From contig JANQIL010000122.1 in assembly GCA_028282245.1 (NCBI GenBank), positions 1 to 38,118 on the forward strand: DNA of 38,118 bases, read 5' to 3'. How positions within the stretch are numbered: position 1 is the first letter of the stretch; each line of letters begins with the position of its first letter. Made by a program: the position numbers and the translations under genes. The stretch is from Magnetospira sp. GTDB taxonomy: Bacteria; Pseudomonadota; Alphaproteobacteria; Rhodospirillales; Magnetospiraceae. Of this stretch, positions 1 to 7,912 are shown piece by piece. The notes beneath the pieces were generated by a model. The model saw only the letters and a program-made list of their open reading frames with translations, was not told the DNA's origin and searched no databases.

Positions 1-57
1 CTAGTGGATCGGATCCAACGCTTGGCACCCAAGCTTTGGATCGGTCGATCCACTAAG
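1..57. repeat. CTAG-bounded imperfect palindrome (mini-element, family B)
   Basis: The first 57 bases form an imperfect inverted repeat. The left arm begins CTAGTGGATCGGATCCAA. The right arm is its complement with a 3-base bulge and ends CCACTAAG. The ends resemble those of the next palindrome (66-118), which suggests one family of small hairpin elements. The element starts exactly at the window edge, so it may extend further left. No protein is encoded. A miniature transposable element with TA target preference is an inference. Confidence 0.5.
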
Positions 58-65
58 CTATTGAT

Positions 66-118
66 CTGGTGGTTCGATGCCAACGGATGGGATTCATCCG
101 TTGGCATCGAACCACTAG
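66..118. repeat. Near-perfect 24-bp inverted repeat, 5-base loop
   Basis: The arms at 66-89 and 95-118 are complementary over 24 bases with one mismatch, around the loop GGATT (90-94). The outer end is CTAGTGGTTCG in the right arm, close to the end of the palindrome at 1-57. The hairpin ends 16 bases before the kinase start codon, so it could act on the leader of that mRNA as a terminator or folded 5' end, or simply be a mini-element. It also shows that the reading frame open from 69 does not begin there: those codons lie inside the palindrome. Confidence 0.6.
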
Positions 119-134
119 CGTTGGACGGTTGGGG

Positions 135-3100
135 ATGGAGCCCTTGAAGCCCGGTGCCTTATCATTCCTGCGCTCGATCAACGCGAGATTGGCCGCGACC
201 CTTGTCTTGCTCGGCACCCTTATCGCCGTGGAATCGGCGGTGCTCAACACCGTTCTGATCATGGCCGAGGAGTCCAGCCGCGCCGCCAGTCACGCCAGGC
301 GCCAGTACACGATGTCGAACCGAATGGATTCCCTGATGGCCCGCATCGCGGTTGTCGAGAATCCGCAGGCGAGGGCGACGCTGGCCGACCAGCTCGCGCA
401 GACCGCCGCGCGCTTCGCCCAGGTCCACCGGGCGCTCATCGATGGGAACGTAAATCTCGGCATCCCCGCCAGCACCGACGCCGAGGTCCGGGAGATCTAC
501 TTTTCCCCGCCGCACGAACTCGAACGATCGATGCAGGCCTACATGGCGTCGGTTCGCCGCCTTATCGACGCCGATCGGGATCAACGGGATACGGTGGCGT
601 TGCCCCTCGCGGGAATCTGGTCGATGCGCGACGACATCGCGGCGGGGCTCGATGCCCTGCTCAGGCACTTCGAGGACGAGATGCGTGCCGACCTGCGGCG
701 GATCGCATGGGTCGAGCGCGGGATGCTGGCGATCCTGATGTCGAGCCTGATCCTGATCTGGGCGATCAATTTCCGGCCCCTGGAACGGCGCGTCCGGCGC
801 GAGCAGGCGCGGCTTCGCGGAATCACGGACAACGTCGCCGACGGGATCATCACCCTCGACGCGGGCGGCCGCGTTCTGTCCTTCAATCCCGCCGCCGAGC
901 GTCTGTTCGGCCATGGCGAGGACGCGATCCTGGGCCGCGGCGTCGGCCTGCTGATGGTGGAGCCCGACACCGGCGGCGACCACCAAGCCCAGACCTATCG
1001 GGAAAGCGGGATCGGCAACGCCCTGAGGCTGGGACCGCGACGGGTCACCGGCCTGCACGCGGACGGCTCGACGATTCCCCTCGGCCTGACGATCAGCAAG
1101 ATGCGGATCGATTCGGAGGACCTGTTCATCCTGGTCGCCCGCGACGTCTCGGAGCGCGTTCAGGCCGAGGAGGAACTGCGCTCAAGCCGCGAGCAGCTCC
1201 AGATCTTCGTGCGCCACACCCCGGCGGCGGTCGCCATGTTCGACCGCGACATGCGCTACCTGATGCACAGCGACCGCTGGCTCACCGATTACGACCTCGC
1301 CGACACGACCGTTCTCGGCCGCAGCTACTACGAGGTGTTCCCCGAAACGCCGGAGCGCCTGAAGGCCGCCCACCAGCGCTGCCTGACCGGCGAGATCGAT
1401 ATCCGCGAGGAGGACACCTTCGAGCGCGCCAACGGATTCACGGAGTATATCCGCTGGGAAATCTATCCGTGGCACGACGCCACCGGCAAGGTCGGCGGAA
1501 TCATCATGTTCACCGAGATGATCACGGCGCGAAAACGCGCCGAGGCGTCGATCATCCGCGCCAAGAGGCGAATAGAGAATATTCTGGACGAACTGGCCGA
1601 TGCCGTGATCGTCGTCGACGAAGGCGGCATCGTGCGCTTCGCCAATATCGCCGCGAGCCGGATGTTCGGACGCGAAAGGGCGACCCTTCTGGGCAGTGAT
1701 TTCGGCTTCGCCTCGATCGCCGGCGAATCGGCCGAGATCGAAATCGCCACGTCCGTGGGCGTGCGGCACGCCGAGATCCGCGTCGCGTCCATCGATTGGG
1801 GCAACAGCGAACGCTCCGAGGTGATCTCGCTCCGGGACGTGACCGAGCGCCACCGGCAGGCGAAGGAACTGGAGGAGAAGACCCGGTTCCTGAACGCCGT
1901 GCTGGAGAACATCAACGACGGCATCGCGGCCTGCGACCACAAGGGCGAACTCACGCTTTTCAACCGGGCAATCCGCGAGATGCACGGATTGCCGGAGGAG
2001 ACGCTGTCGCTCGAACAATGGGCCGAGCACTACAACTTCAGATTGCTCGACGGCGTGACGCCCATGAAGACGGAGCAGATTCCGCTGGTTCGGGCCTTTC
2101 ACGGAGCGACCGTTCGCGGCGCGGAAATGGTCATCGTGCGCACGGACGGACAGAAATACAACATCGTCGCCAACGCGGAACCGATGCTGGCCGAAAACGG
2201 CCGCAAGATCGGCGCGGTGGTGTCGATGCAGGACATCACCGAAAAGCGGCTGGCCCAGGAACGCCTGCACCAGGCGCAGAAAATGGAATCCATCGGCCAT
2301 CTCACGGGCGGCGTGGCCCACGATTTCAACAACATCCTCGCCGTCATCATGGGCAACCTGCAACTCCTTCAGCGCAAGCTCGGCGCCAACGACACGATTG
2401 GCGCCTTCGCCGAGCAGGCCCTCGAAGCGACCCGGCGCGGCGCCGAACTGACACGTCAGCTCCTGGCGTTCAGCCGCCACCAGCATCTCGAAACGGAGGT
2501 TCTGGCGATCGACGACGCGGTCCAGGGGCTGGAGAAAATGCTGCGGCGGACCATCGGCGAGCACATCGAGATCGACCTCGACCTCGCCGCCTCCGATGGC
2601 ATGGTCGAGGTCGACCTGTCGCAGCTCCAATCGGCGCTGCTCAATCTCGTGGTGAACGCGCGCGACGCCATGCCCGGCGGCGGGCGCCTGCTGATCCATA
2701 CGGAAACCGTGATGCTCGACGCGGATTACGCGAAACTCCACCATTACGTGGAGCCGGGCCCGTATGCCGTGATCATGGTGTCCGATACCGGCATCGGCAT
2801 GACGCCGGAGGTGCAGCGCCAGGCCTTCGAGCCCTTCTTCACCACCAAGCCCGAGGGCGGTGGCACCGGCCTTGGGCTGAGCATGGTCTACGGCTTCGTC
2901 AAGCAGTCGGGAGGCCATATCAACCTCTATAGCGAACCGGACCACGGCACGAGCTTCAGGCTCTATTTCCCGATCACGGAAGCGGCACCGGCGGCGGCGG
3001 TGCGGGCGCGCGACGACGAGAGCGAGCCGACCGGCACCGAGACGGTGCTGGTGGTCGAGGATCAGGAATCGGTCCGCTACACGGCGGTCAGCATCCTCGA

Positions 3101-3422
3101 ACACCTCGGCTACCGGACGCTCACGGCGGCCGACGGCCAGGGCGCGCTGCGCCTCCTGGAAGCCGATTCCTCGATCGACCTGCTGTTCACCGACGTGGTG
3201 ATGCCCGGCGGCCTGCACGGCCCGGCCCTGGCCGCCCGGGCGACCCGGCTGCGCCCCCAACTCAAGGTGCTGCTGACGTCCGGATACCCCAAGGATCTGA
3301 TGAACGGCGAGAGCCCCTTCGCGCTGCTGCGCAAGCCCTACCAGAACGACGAACTGGCCCGCGCCGTGCGCGCGGCCCTGGACGCCAATGGAGACCCGAC
3401 CCGTGACCCAGACCACACCTAA
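135..3422 (+). CDS. Membrane-anchored multi-PAS hybrid histidine kinase
   Basis: Hybrid sensor kinase of about 1095 residues. Two hydrophobic segments (about residues 19-43 and 195-213) bracket a likely periplasmic or helical sensor region. About four PAS-like domains follow (roughly 230-340, 350-460, 470-570, 585-700). The HisKA motif GGVAHDFNN has the phospho-acceptor His at 729. The ATPase domain shows the N box NLVVNARDAMPGGG and the G boxes DTGIGM and GGGTGLGL. A C-terminal receiver carries the phospho-acceptor Asp at 1020 (FTDVVMPGG). The start is ATG 135; the frame is open from 69, but those codons fall in a palindrome. The 3' end overlaps the next gene, a receiver-EAL protein, so the two probably form one signalling unit that sets c-di-GMP. 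The stimulus is unknown. The family is certain, the exact domain borders are estimates. Confidence 0.9.
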   Translation: MEPLKPGALSFLRSINARLAATLVLLGTLIAVESAVLNTVLIMAEESSRAASHARRQYTMSNRMDSLMARIAVVENPQARATLADQLAQTAARFAQVHRALIDGNVNLGIPASTDAEVREIYFSPPHELERSMQAYMASVRRLIDADRDQRDTVALPLAGIWSMRDDIAAGLDALLRHFEDEMRADLRRIAWVERGMLAILMSSLILIWAINFRPLERRVRREQARLRGITDNVADGIITLDAGGRVLSFNPAAERLFGHGEDAILGRGVGLLMVEPDTGGDHQAQTYRESGIGNALRLGPRRVTGLHADGSTIPLGLTISKMRIDSEDLFILVARDVSERVQAEEELRSSREQLQIFVRHTPAAVAMFDRDMRYLMHSDRWLTDYDLADTTVLGRSYYEVFPETPERLKAAHQRCLTGEIDIREEDTFERANGFTEYIRWEIYPWHDATGKVGGIIMFTEMITARKRAEASIIRAKRRIENILDELADAVIVVDEGGIVRFANIAASRMFGRERATLLGSDFGFASIAGESAEIEIATSVGVRHAEIRVASIDWGNSERSEVISLRDVTERHRQAKELEEKTRFLNAVLENINDGIAACDHKGELTLFNRAIREMHGLPEETLSLEQWAEHYNFRLLDGVTPMKTEQIPLVRAFHGATVRGAEMVIVRTDGQKYNIVANAEPMLAENGRKIGAVVSMQDITEKRLAQERLHQAQKMESIGHLTGGVAHDFNNILAVIMGNLQLLQRKLGANDTIGAFAEQALEATRRGAELTRQLLAFSRHQHLETEVLAIDDAVQGLEKMLRRTIGEHIEIDLDLAASDGMVEVDLSQLQSALLNLVVNARDAMPGGGRLLIHTETVMLDADYAKLHHYVEPGPYAVIMVSDTGIGMTPEVQRQAFEPFFTTKPEGGGTGLGLSMVYGFVKQSGGHINLYSEPDHGTSFRLYFPITEAAPAAAVRARDDESEPTGTETVLVVEDQESVRYTAVSILEHLGYRTLTAADGQGALRLLEADSSIDLLFTDVVMPGGLHGPALAARATRLRPQLKVLLTSGYPKDLMNGESPFALLRKPYQNDELARAVRAALDANGDPTRDPDHT

Positions 3423-4587
3423 TCGGCTATTGATCGTCGACGACGACCCGGGAATCGGAAGGTTCATCGCCGCCGTCGCCGAGGACCTCGGCTTCACCGT
3501 CAGCATCGTCGGCAATGTCGCCGAATTCAAGGACCGGGTCGCGGAGTTCGAGCCGACCCACGTGGTGACCGACCTTCAGATGCCCGGAGCGGACGGAATC
3601 GAGCTGCTGCGCTACCTTGCCACCGAGAACTGCGAGGCGCTGGTGACCGTGATCAGCGGCCTCGATAGCCGCGTCGTGAAGACGGCGTTGCAGGTGGGCG
3701 AGAATCTGGGGCTCAGGATGAACGGCGCCCTGACCAAGCCGATCGAGATCCGGCAACTGGAAAACCTGCTGTCGAGTCCGTCCGGGTCGCCCAAGGCCGG
3801 ACCAACGGCCGGGGAACTGGCCGAGGGGATCCCGCGCGGGGAGCTGGTGGCCTATTTCCAGCCCAAGTTCAGCCGCGCCGACGGCCTGCGCTGGACCGCC
3901 AACGAGGTCGAGGCGCTGGTCCGCTGGCAGCACCCGGAACACGGCCTGCTGAGCCCCAACATTCTTCTGCCGCTGGCCGTCGAGGGCGGGCTCCTGGATC
4001 TCCTGACCAGCACGATGCTGGAGCAGGCGGTCCAAAGGATCCGGGCATGGGAGGCCGATGGCCATATCGTTTCGGTGGCGGTCAACCTGCCGCCGGAACT
4101 GCTCGCCGACCTCGCGATCCCCGACCGCCTGGCGGCGATCTGCGAGAAGGCCGGGGTGGCGCCCGACCGGATCATTCTGGAAGTCACCGAAACCGCGGCC
4201 ATGGCCAACCCAAAGCACGCGATGGAAATCCTGACCCGGGCGCGGGTCAAGGGATTCCGGCTTGCGGTCGACGATTTCGGCACCGGGTTTTCATCATTGC
4301 AGGAACTGTACCGGATGCCCTTCACCGAGCTGAAGATCGACCGCGCCTTCATTTCCGACATCGCGGTCAGCGAGGAGGCGCGGGCCATCGTCGAGGTCAG
4401 CCTCCTGCTGGCCCGCCGGCTTGGGCTCAAGAGCTGCGCCGAGGGGGTCGAGACCGAGGCACAACTGAATTTCCTCTCCCAACACGGCTGCGACACCGTC
4501 CAGGGATTCTATTTCAGCCGGCCGGTGGACCAGCATGTGATCATCACCATTCTGAGCAGCGACAAGACTCGTTCGGGCGACGCCTGA
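3388..4587 (+). CDS. Receiver-EAL response regulator, c-di-GMP phosphodiesterase
   Basis: An N-terminal receiver (residues about 8-125, phospho-Asp 62 in VTDLQMPG) is joined to an EAL domain (about 145-390). The EAL motifs expected of an active phosphodiesterase are present: EALVRW, the Asn in VAVNLPPE, EVTE, DDFGTGFSSL, LKIDRAF, AEGVET and QGFYFSRP. It should therefore hydrolyse c-di-GMP to pGpG, gated by phosphorylation. The gene overlaps the 3' end of the hybrid kinase by 35 bases. GTG 3403 is an equally plausible start because GGAG lies about 8 bases before it. The architecture matches RocR/PvrR-type regulators. Direct phosphotransfer from the neighbouring kinase is inferred from the gene overlap. 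Confidence 0.9.
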   Translation: METRPVTQTTPNRLLIVDDDPGIGRFIAAVAEDLGFTVSIVGNVAEFKDRVAEFEPTHVVTDLQMPGADGIELLRYLATENCEALVTVISGLDSRVVKTALQVGENLGLRMNGALTKPIEIRQLENLLSSPSGSPKAGPTAGELAEGIPRGELVAYFQPKFSRADGLRWTANEVEALVRWQHPEHGLLSPNILLPLAVEGGLLDLLTSTMLEQAVQRIRAWEADGHIVSVAVNLPPELLADLAIPDRLAAICEKAGVAPDRIILEVTETAAMANPKHAMEILTRARVKGFRLAVDDFGTGFSSLQELYRMPFTELKIDRAFISDIAVSEEARAIVEVSLLLARRLGLKSCAEGVETEAQLNFLSQHGCDTVQGFYFSRPVDQHVIITILSSDKTRSGDA

Positions 4588-4725
4588 TACGGATTCCGGA
4601 TGATCCATTCGGGATCCGTACCGAGTCGCCATTGCGGCGACGGCCCAGCGGGCGGAGCCCGCGCCCGGCGAGGGGCAGGAAACCCGAATCAATTGTTCGG
4701 GTTTCGCATGATACGGATTCCGTGC
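4587..4725. repeat. Composite palindromic intergenic repeat, copy 1
   Basis: The stretch between two convergent genes is built of palindromic modules. ATACGGATTCCG leads an imperfect palindrome ending CGGGATCCG. Then come a GTCGCC...GGCGAC hairpin, a GCGGGC-GGA-GCCCGC hairpin, and a palindrome around CCCGAATCAATTGTTCGGG (about 4680-4706) that could terminate transcription from both sides. ATACGGATTCCG recurs at about 4711. A second copy of the first about 95 bases lies at 37784-37900. It begins directly at the TGA stop of the EAL gene. It behaves like a REP-type dispersed repeat; no function is shown. Confidence 0.65.
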
Positions 4726-4772
4726 GTGGACGCCCGCCCGGAGACAACCCTCCGAGGCGTGCGCGATCATGC

Positions 4773-5690
4773 CTACGGGCCGTCGCTCTCGGTCGGCAGG
4801 AACGTCCCGGCCTGGTGCATGTCGATCACGCCGCGCCGGATCTCGCGGGTCTTCTCGAAGTGGTGCTGCAACACGTCGCCCTCGCCCCAGCGGATGGCCC
4901 GTTGCAGGGCCGTCAGATCCTCGGTGAAGCGTTGCAGCATCTCCAGCACCGCGTCCTTGTTGTTCAGGAACACGTCGCGCCACATCACCGGGTCGGAGGC
5001 GGCGATGCGGGTGAAGTCCCGGAACCCGCCGGCCGAGTACTTCACGACCTCCTTCTGGAGATCGCTCTCCAGGGCGCAGGCGGTACCGACGATGGTATAG
5101 GCGATCAGGTGCGGCAGGTGCGACGTGATGCCCAGCACCCTGTCGTGGTGCTCCGGGTCCATCACCTGGACCGACATGCCGGCCCGCTCCCACAGCGCGG
5201 CGACCAGCGCCGTGGCCTTCGGATCGGTGCCCGGCGGCGGGGTCAGGATGCACCAGCGGTCGCGGAACAGATCGGCGAACCCGGCCGCCGGCCCGGAATG
5301 CTCGGTGCCGGCCACCGGATGGCCGGGCACCAGGTGGCAGCCGTCGGGGATATGCGGCGACAGATCGCGGATCACCGAAGTCTTGGTCGATCCCACGTCG
5401 CTGACCACGCAGCCGGGCATGAGGGCGGCCCCGACGCGCTCGGCGATGGCCGCGTAGGCGCCGAGCGGGGCGCAGATCATCACCAGATTGGCGCCGTGCA
5501 CCGCTTCCGCCGGGTCGGTGGTGTAGCTGTCGCCGAGGTCCAGGCCGCGCGCCTCGTCGAGGGTCGAGTCGCGGCGCGTGCAGACGGCGACATGACCGGC
5601 CAGCCCGTCGCGCCGCATCGCCCGGGCCAGGGAAGAGCCGATCAGGCCGATGCCGATCAGCGCCGCGCGCGCGAACAGGGGGGAGTCCAT
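4773..5690 (-). CDS. tyrC: Prephenate/arogenate (cyclohexadienyl) dehydrogenase
   Basis: A 305-residue TyrA-family dehydrogenase. The N-terminal Rossmann motif GIGLIGSSLA sits at about residues 12-21, and the family segments DVGSTK, PGHPVAGTEHSGP and LPHLIAY follow. It oxidatively decarboxylates prephenate or arogenate in the cytosol, giving the tyrosine branch of the shikimate pathway. No chorismate mutase or ACT domain is fused to it; the mutase is a separate gene upstream in the same operon. The ATG follows the aminotransferase stop by 7 bases, and the GGAG ribosome site overlaps that stop, so translation is coupled. Substrate preference cannot be read from the sequence. Confidence 0.93.
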   Translation of the reverse strand: MDSPLFARAALIGIGLIGSSLARAMRRDGLAGHVAVCTRRDSTLDEARGLDLGDSYTTDPAEAVHGANLVMICAPLGAYAAIAERVGAALMPGCVVSDVGSTKTSVIRDLSPHIPDGCHLVPGHPVAGTEHSGPAAGFADLFRDRWCILTPPPGTDPKATALVAALWERAGMSVQVMDPEHHDRVLGITSHLPHLIAYTIVGTACALESDLQKEVVKYSAGGFRDFTRIAASDPVMWRDVFLNNKDAVLEMLQRFTEDLTALQRAIRWGEGDVLQHHFEKTREIRRGVIDMHQAGTFLPTESDGP

Positions 5691-5697
5691 GCCGGCT

Positions 5698-6786
5698 CTA
5701 CTCCGGCCCGAGAAACTCGGCCAGCGCGGCGGCGAGACTCTCGTTCTCGTCGCCGGCGCCGACCGTGACGCGCAGGCTCTCCGGCAGGCCGTAACCGGCC
5801 ATCCGGCGCACGATCAGGCCGCGCGCGCGCAGAAAGGCGTCGGCCGCCTCGGCGCGTTCGGAGGATTCGAAGCGGGCCAGCACGAAGTTGCCGGCGCTCG
5901 GCGGCACGTCCAGTCCGAGATCGCGCAGCCGGGTCGCCAGCCAGTCGCGCCAATAGGTGTTGTGGTCGCGCGACAGGTCGATGAAGGCCTGGTCCTCCAG
6001 GGCCGCGAGTCCGGCCGCCTGGGCCGCCGCGCTGACGTTGAACGGGCCGCGCACCCGGTTCAGAACGTCGATCACCGCCGGCGGCCCGTAGGCCCAGCCG
6101 AGGCGCAGGGCCGGCAGGCCGTAGGCCTTCGAGAAGGTGCGGAGCATCACCGTGTTGGCGGTCGCCTCGACAAGATCGCGGCCATCCGAATAGTCGTTGG
6201 CGACGACATACTCCGCATAGGCGGCGTCGATCGCCAGCAGCACGTCGTCGCGCAGGCTGGCGCGCAGACGACGCAGGTCGTCGGCCGTCAGGCAGGTGCC
6301 GGTCGGGTTGTTGGGATTGGCCAGAAACAGAACGCGGGTGCGTTCGGTCACCGCCGCCAGCAGGTTGTCGACGTCGGCCGTCAGATCGGTTTCCGGCGCC
6401 GTGACCGGAACCGCGCCGGCGCCCTTGGCATAGAGCGCGTACATCAGGAATCCGTGGGCGCTGTGGAGCACCTCGTCGCCCGGTCCGGCATAGGCATGGC
6501 ATAGCAGGCCGATCAACTCGTCGGAGCCGGATCCGCAGACGATCCGCGCCGGATCGATCCCGTGGCGGCGCCCGAGCGCCGCGCGCAGCGCCGTGGCGCC
6601 GCCGTCTGGATAGCGGTTCAACGCGTCGACCGAGGCGACGAGGGCCTGCTTGGCGGCCGGGCTGCACCCGAGCGGGTTCTCGTTGGAGGCCAGCTTGATG
6701 ATGCGGTCCACGCCATCGAGCCTGGACTCCCCGCCCACGTAGGGAGCGATGTCCAGCACGCCGGGTTGCGGTGTCGGAAGGGTCAT
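5698..6786 (-). CDS. hisC: Histidinol-phosphate / aromatic aminotransferase (fold type I)
   Basis: A 362-residue PLP aminotransferase of the HisC family. Visible motifs are SNENPLG near the N terminus, GSGSDELIG, NPNNPTG, the DAAYAEY segment with the PLP-contacting Asp and Tyr, and the Schiff-base Lys in TFSKAYGLPALRLGW. Its place between chorismate mutase and prephenate dehydrogenase suggests that it mainly transaminates prephenate or hydroxyphenylpyruvate, though HisC enzymes often do both jobs. It has a strong AAGGAGG ribosome site and starts 22 bases after the mutase stop. The hisC-tyrC order is common in alphaproteobacteria. Confidence 0.92.
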   Translation of the reverse strand: MTLPTPQPGVLDIAPYVGGESRLDGVDRIIKLASNENPLGCSPAAKQALVASVDALNRYPDGGATALRAALGRRHGIDPARIVCGSGSDELIGLLCHAYAGPGDEVLHSAHGFLMYALYAKGAGAVPVTAPETDLTADVDNLLAAVTERTRVLFLANPNNPTGTCLTADDLRRLRASLRDDVLLAIDAAYAEYVVANDYSDGRDLVEATANTVMLRTFSKAYGLPALRLGWAYGPPAVIDVLNRVRGPFNVSAAAQAAGLAALEDQAFIDLSRDHNTYWRDWLATRLRDLGLDVPPSAGNFVLARFESSERAEAADAFLRARGLIVRRMAGYGLPESLRVTVGAGDENESLAAALAEFLGPE

Positions 6787-6808
6787 GCGGGGAATCCTCC
6801 TTGAATCC

Positions 6809-7681
6809 TCAAGCTGAGCCGGCCGCCGGATCGACCAGATCGAGCGGCACCGGGTAGCCGCCCAGCGGCACCACCCGCTTGACCGCCGGACCCAGGTATT
6901 CCCCGGCCCGCCGGATGCGCTCGTCGTCGGCCGCCGCGAAGCCCTTGATCTCGACCATGTGCAGCCACACGCGCGGCTTCTCGGTGTCGTACCACAGGGC
7001 GCTCAGGGTCACGGTCAGGCCGACCCGGGTCAGGGCGGCGTCGATGCTGGCCCGGTTGAACTCGGCCTCGGCATCGAACACGAACAGCGAGCGGTCCTTC
7101 CCGGTGTCCTCGTGCGCCAGATCGGCGACCACCAGGGCGTCGCCCTCGTCGCCCAGGGTGCCGCCGGGCGGGCCGCCCCAGGGAAGCCGGTTGACCACCC
7201 GAGGCGCGCCCTCCGCCTCGTTGACCAGGAACCGCCACCAGGGATCGGGATCGCGCGGGATCGGAAACGGCAGCACACCGACCGAGGCCTCGCGCTTGGT
7301 CACCGCCTCGACCACCCGGCGCGCCGACTCGAAGCCGGTCATCGGGGTGCGGGCGCCGAACTGGTCGCGCGCCAGGGCCCGGCAGCCGCCGCCCTCGCAG
7401 ACCGCGACCGAGAACGGCCCCTGCTGACGAACCGAGGAGCCCAGCAGTTCCTTCCATATCTGCACCAGGTCGGCCTTGACCATGCGCCCGCTATGACGGG
7501 TCGCGAGACGGCGCAGGATCGCCGCCTCGCGGGCCGGGCGCAGGGCCAAACCGTCGTGGCCTTTCAAATCGCCGATCATGGCTCCGACCTCGGAGCGGCG
7601 AATCACCAAGTCGTGCAGCGTGTCGTCTATGCGGTCGATTTCGGCCCTGAGGTCGGCCAACGTCGCGGTTTTTTCTGTCAT
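6809..7681 (-). CDS. Chorismate mutase (AroQ) fused to a degenerate prephenate dehydratase/ACT-like region
   Basis: Residues 1-85 form an AroQ helical chorismate mutase: LRAEIDRIDDTLHDLVIRR, then RPAREAAILRRLA. The remaining 200 residues resemble a shortened prephenate dehydratase: GPFSVAV, an SxxRVVEAV...VGVLPF segment like the usual VGVLP, then an ACT-like tail with KDRSLFVFD and VPLGGYPVPL. The diagnostic dehydratase TRF motif and part of the second lobe are not visible, so dehydratase activity is doubtful. It is the first gene of an operon with hisC and tyrC and probably feeds prephenate to them. The start is ATG 7681. The C-terminal region may be regulatory (phenylalanine/tyrosine sensing); this is inference. 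Confidence 0.8.
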   Translation of the reverse strand: MTEKTATLADLRAEIDRIDDTLHDLVIRRSEVGAMIGDLKGHDGLALRPAREAAILRRLATRHSGRMVKADLVQIWKELLGSSVRQQGPFSVAVCEGGGCRALARDQFGARTPMTGFESARRVVEAVTKREASVGVLPFPIPRDPDPWWRFLVNEAEGAPRVVNRLPWGGPPGGTLGDEGDALVVADLAHEDTGKDRSLFVFDAEAEFNRASIDAALTRVGLTVTLSALWYDTEKPRVWLHMVEIKGFAAADDERIRRAGEYLGPAVKRVVPLGGYPVPLDLVDPAAGSA

Positions 7682-7912
7682 CGGTCCCGGCTTTCGCGGA
7701 GGCCCCTACAGATACTGGCTCGCGGATTCGAAAGCAAAGAAAACCGACCGTTGATCAAAGGTCGCCGGCGCGAAATTCCATAAATAAATCGCGAAAATCG
7801 GGCGAATCACGATTCCGGATTCATCGGGGTGGCCATGGACGTTTTTTTGTTGGACAATCCGCCGCGTCGGCCCGCCTGACGGGGCCGGACCATCCGAGGG
7901 GAGATAAAGACA
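7682..7912. promoter_or_regulatory. Divergent intergenic region, chorismate mutase and ACL-like genes
   Basis: The 231 bases separate two divergent operons and must hold both promoters. An AT-rich part at 7725-7800 (AATTCCATAAATAAATCGCG) and GTTTTTTTGTTGGACAATCC at 7839-7858 are candidates, but no clear -35/-10 pair can be fixed. The ribosome site AGGGGAGATAAAG at 7897-7909 serves the + strand gene. Confidence 0.35.

Noticed and set aside
1182-3530. 782-codon open frame on the minus strand opposite the hybrid kinase
   Set aside because: It mirrors the kinase codons. The + strand protein shows clear kinase motifs, and the antisense product is low-complexity with no known motif.
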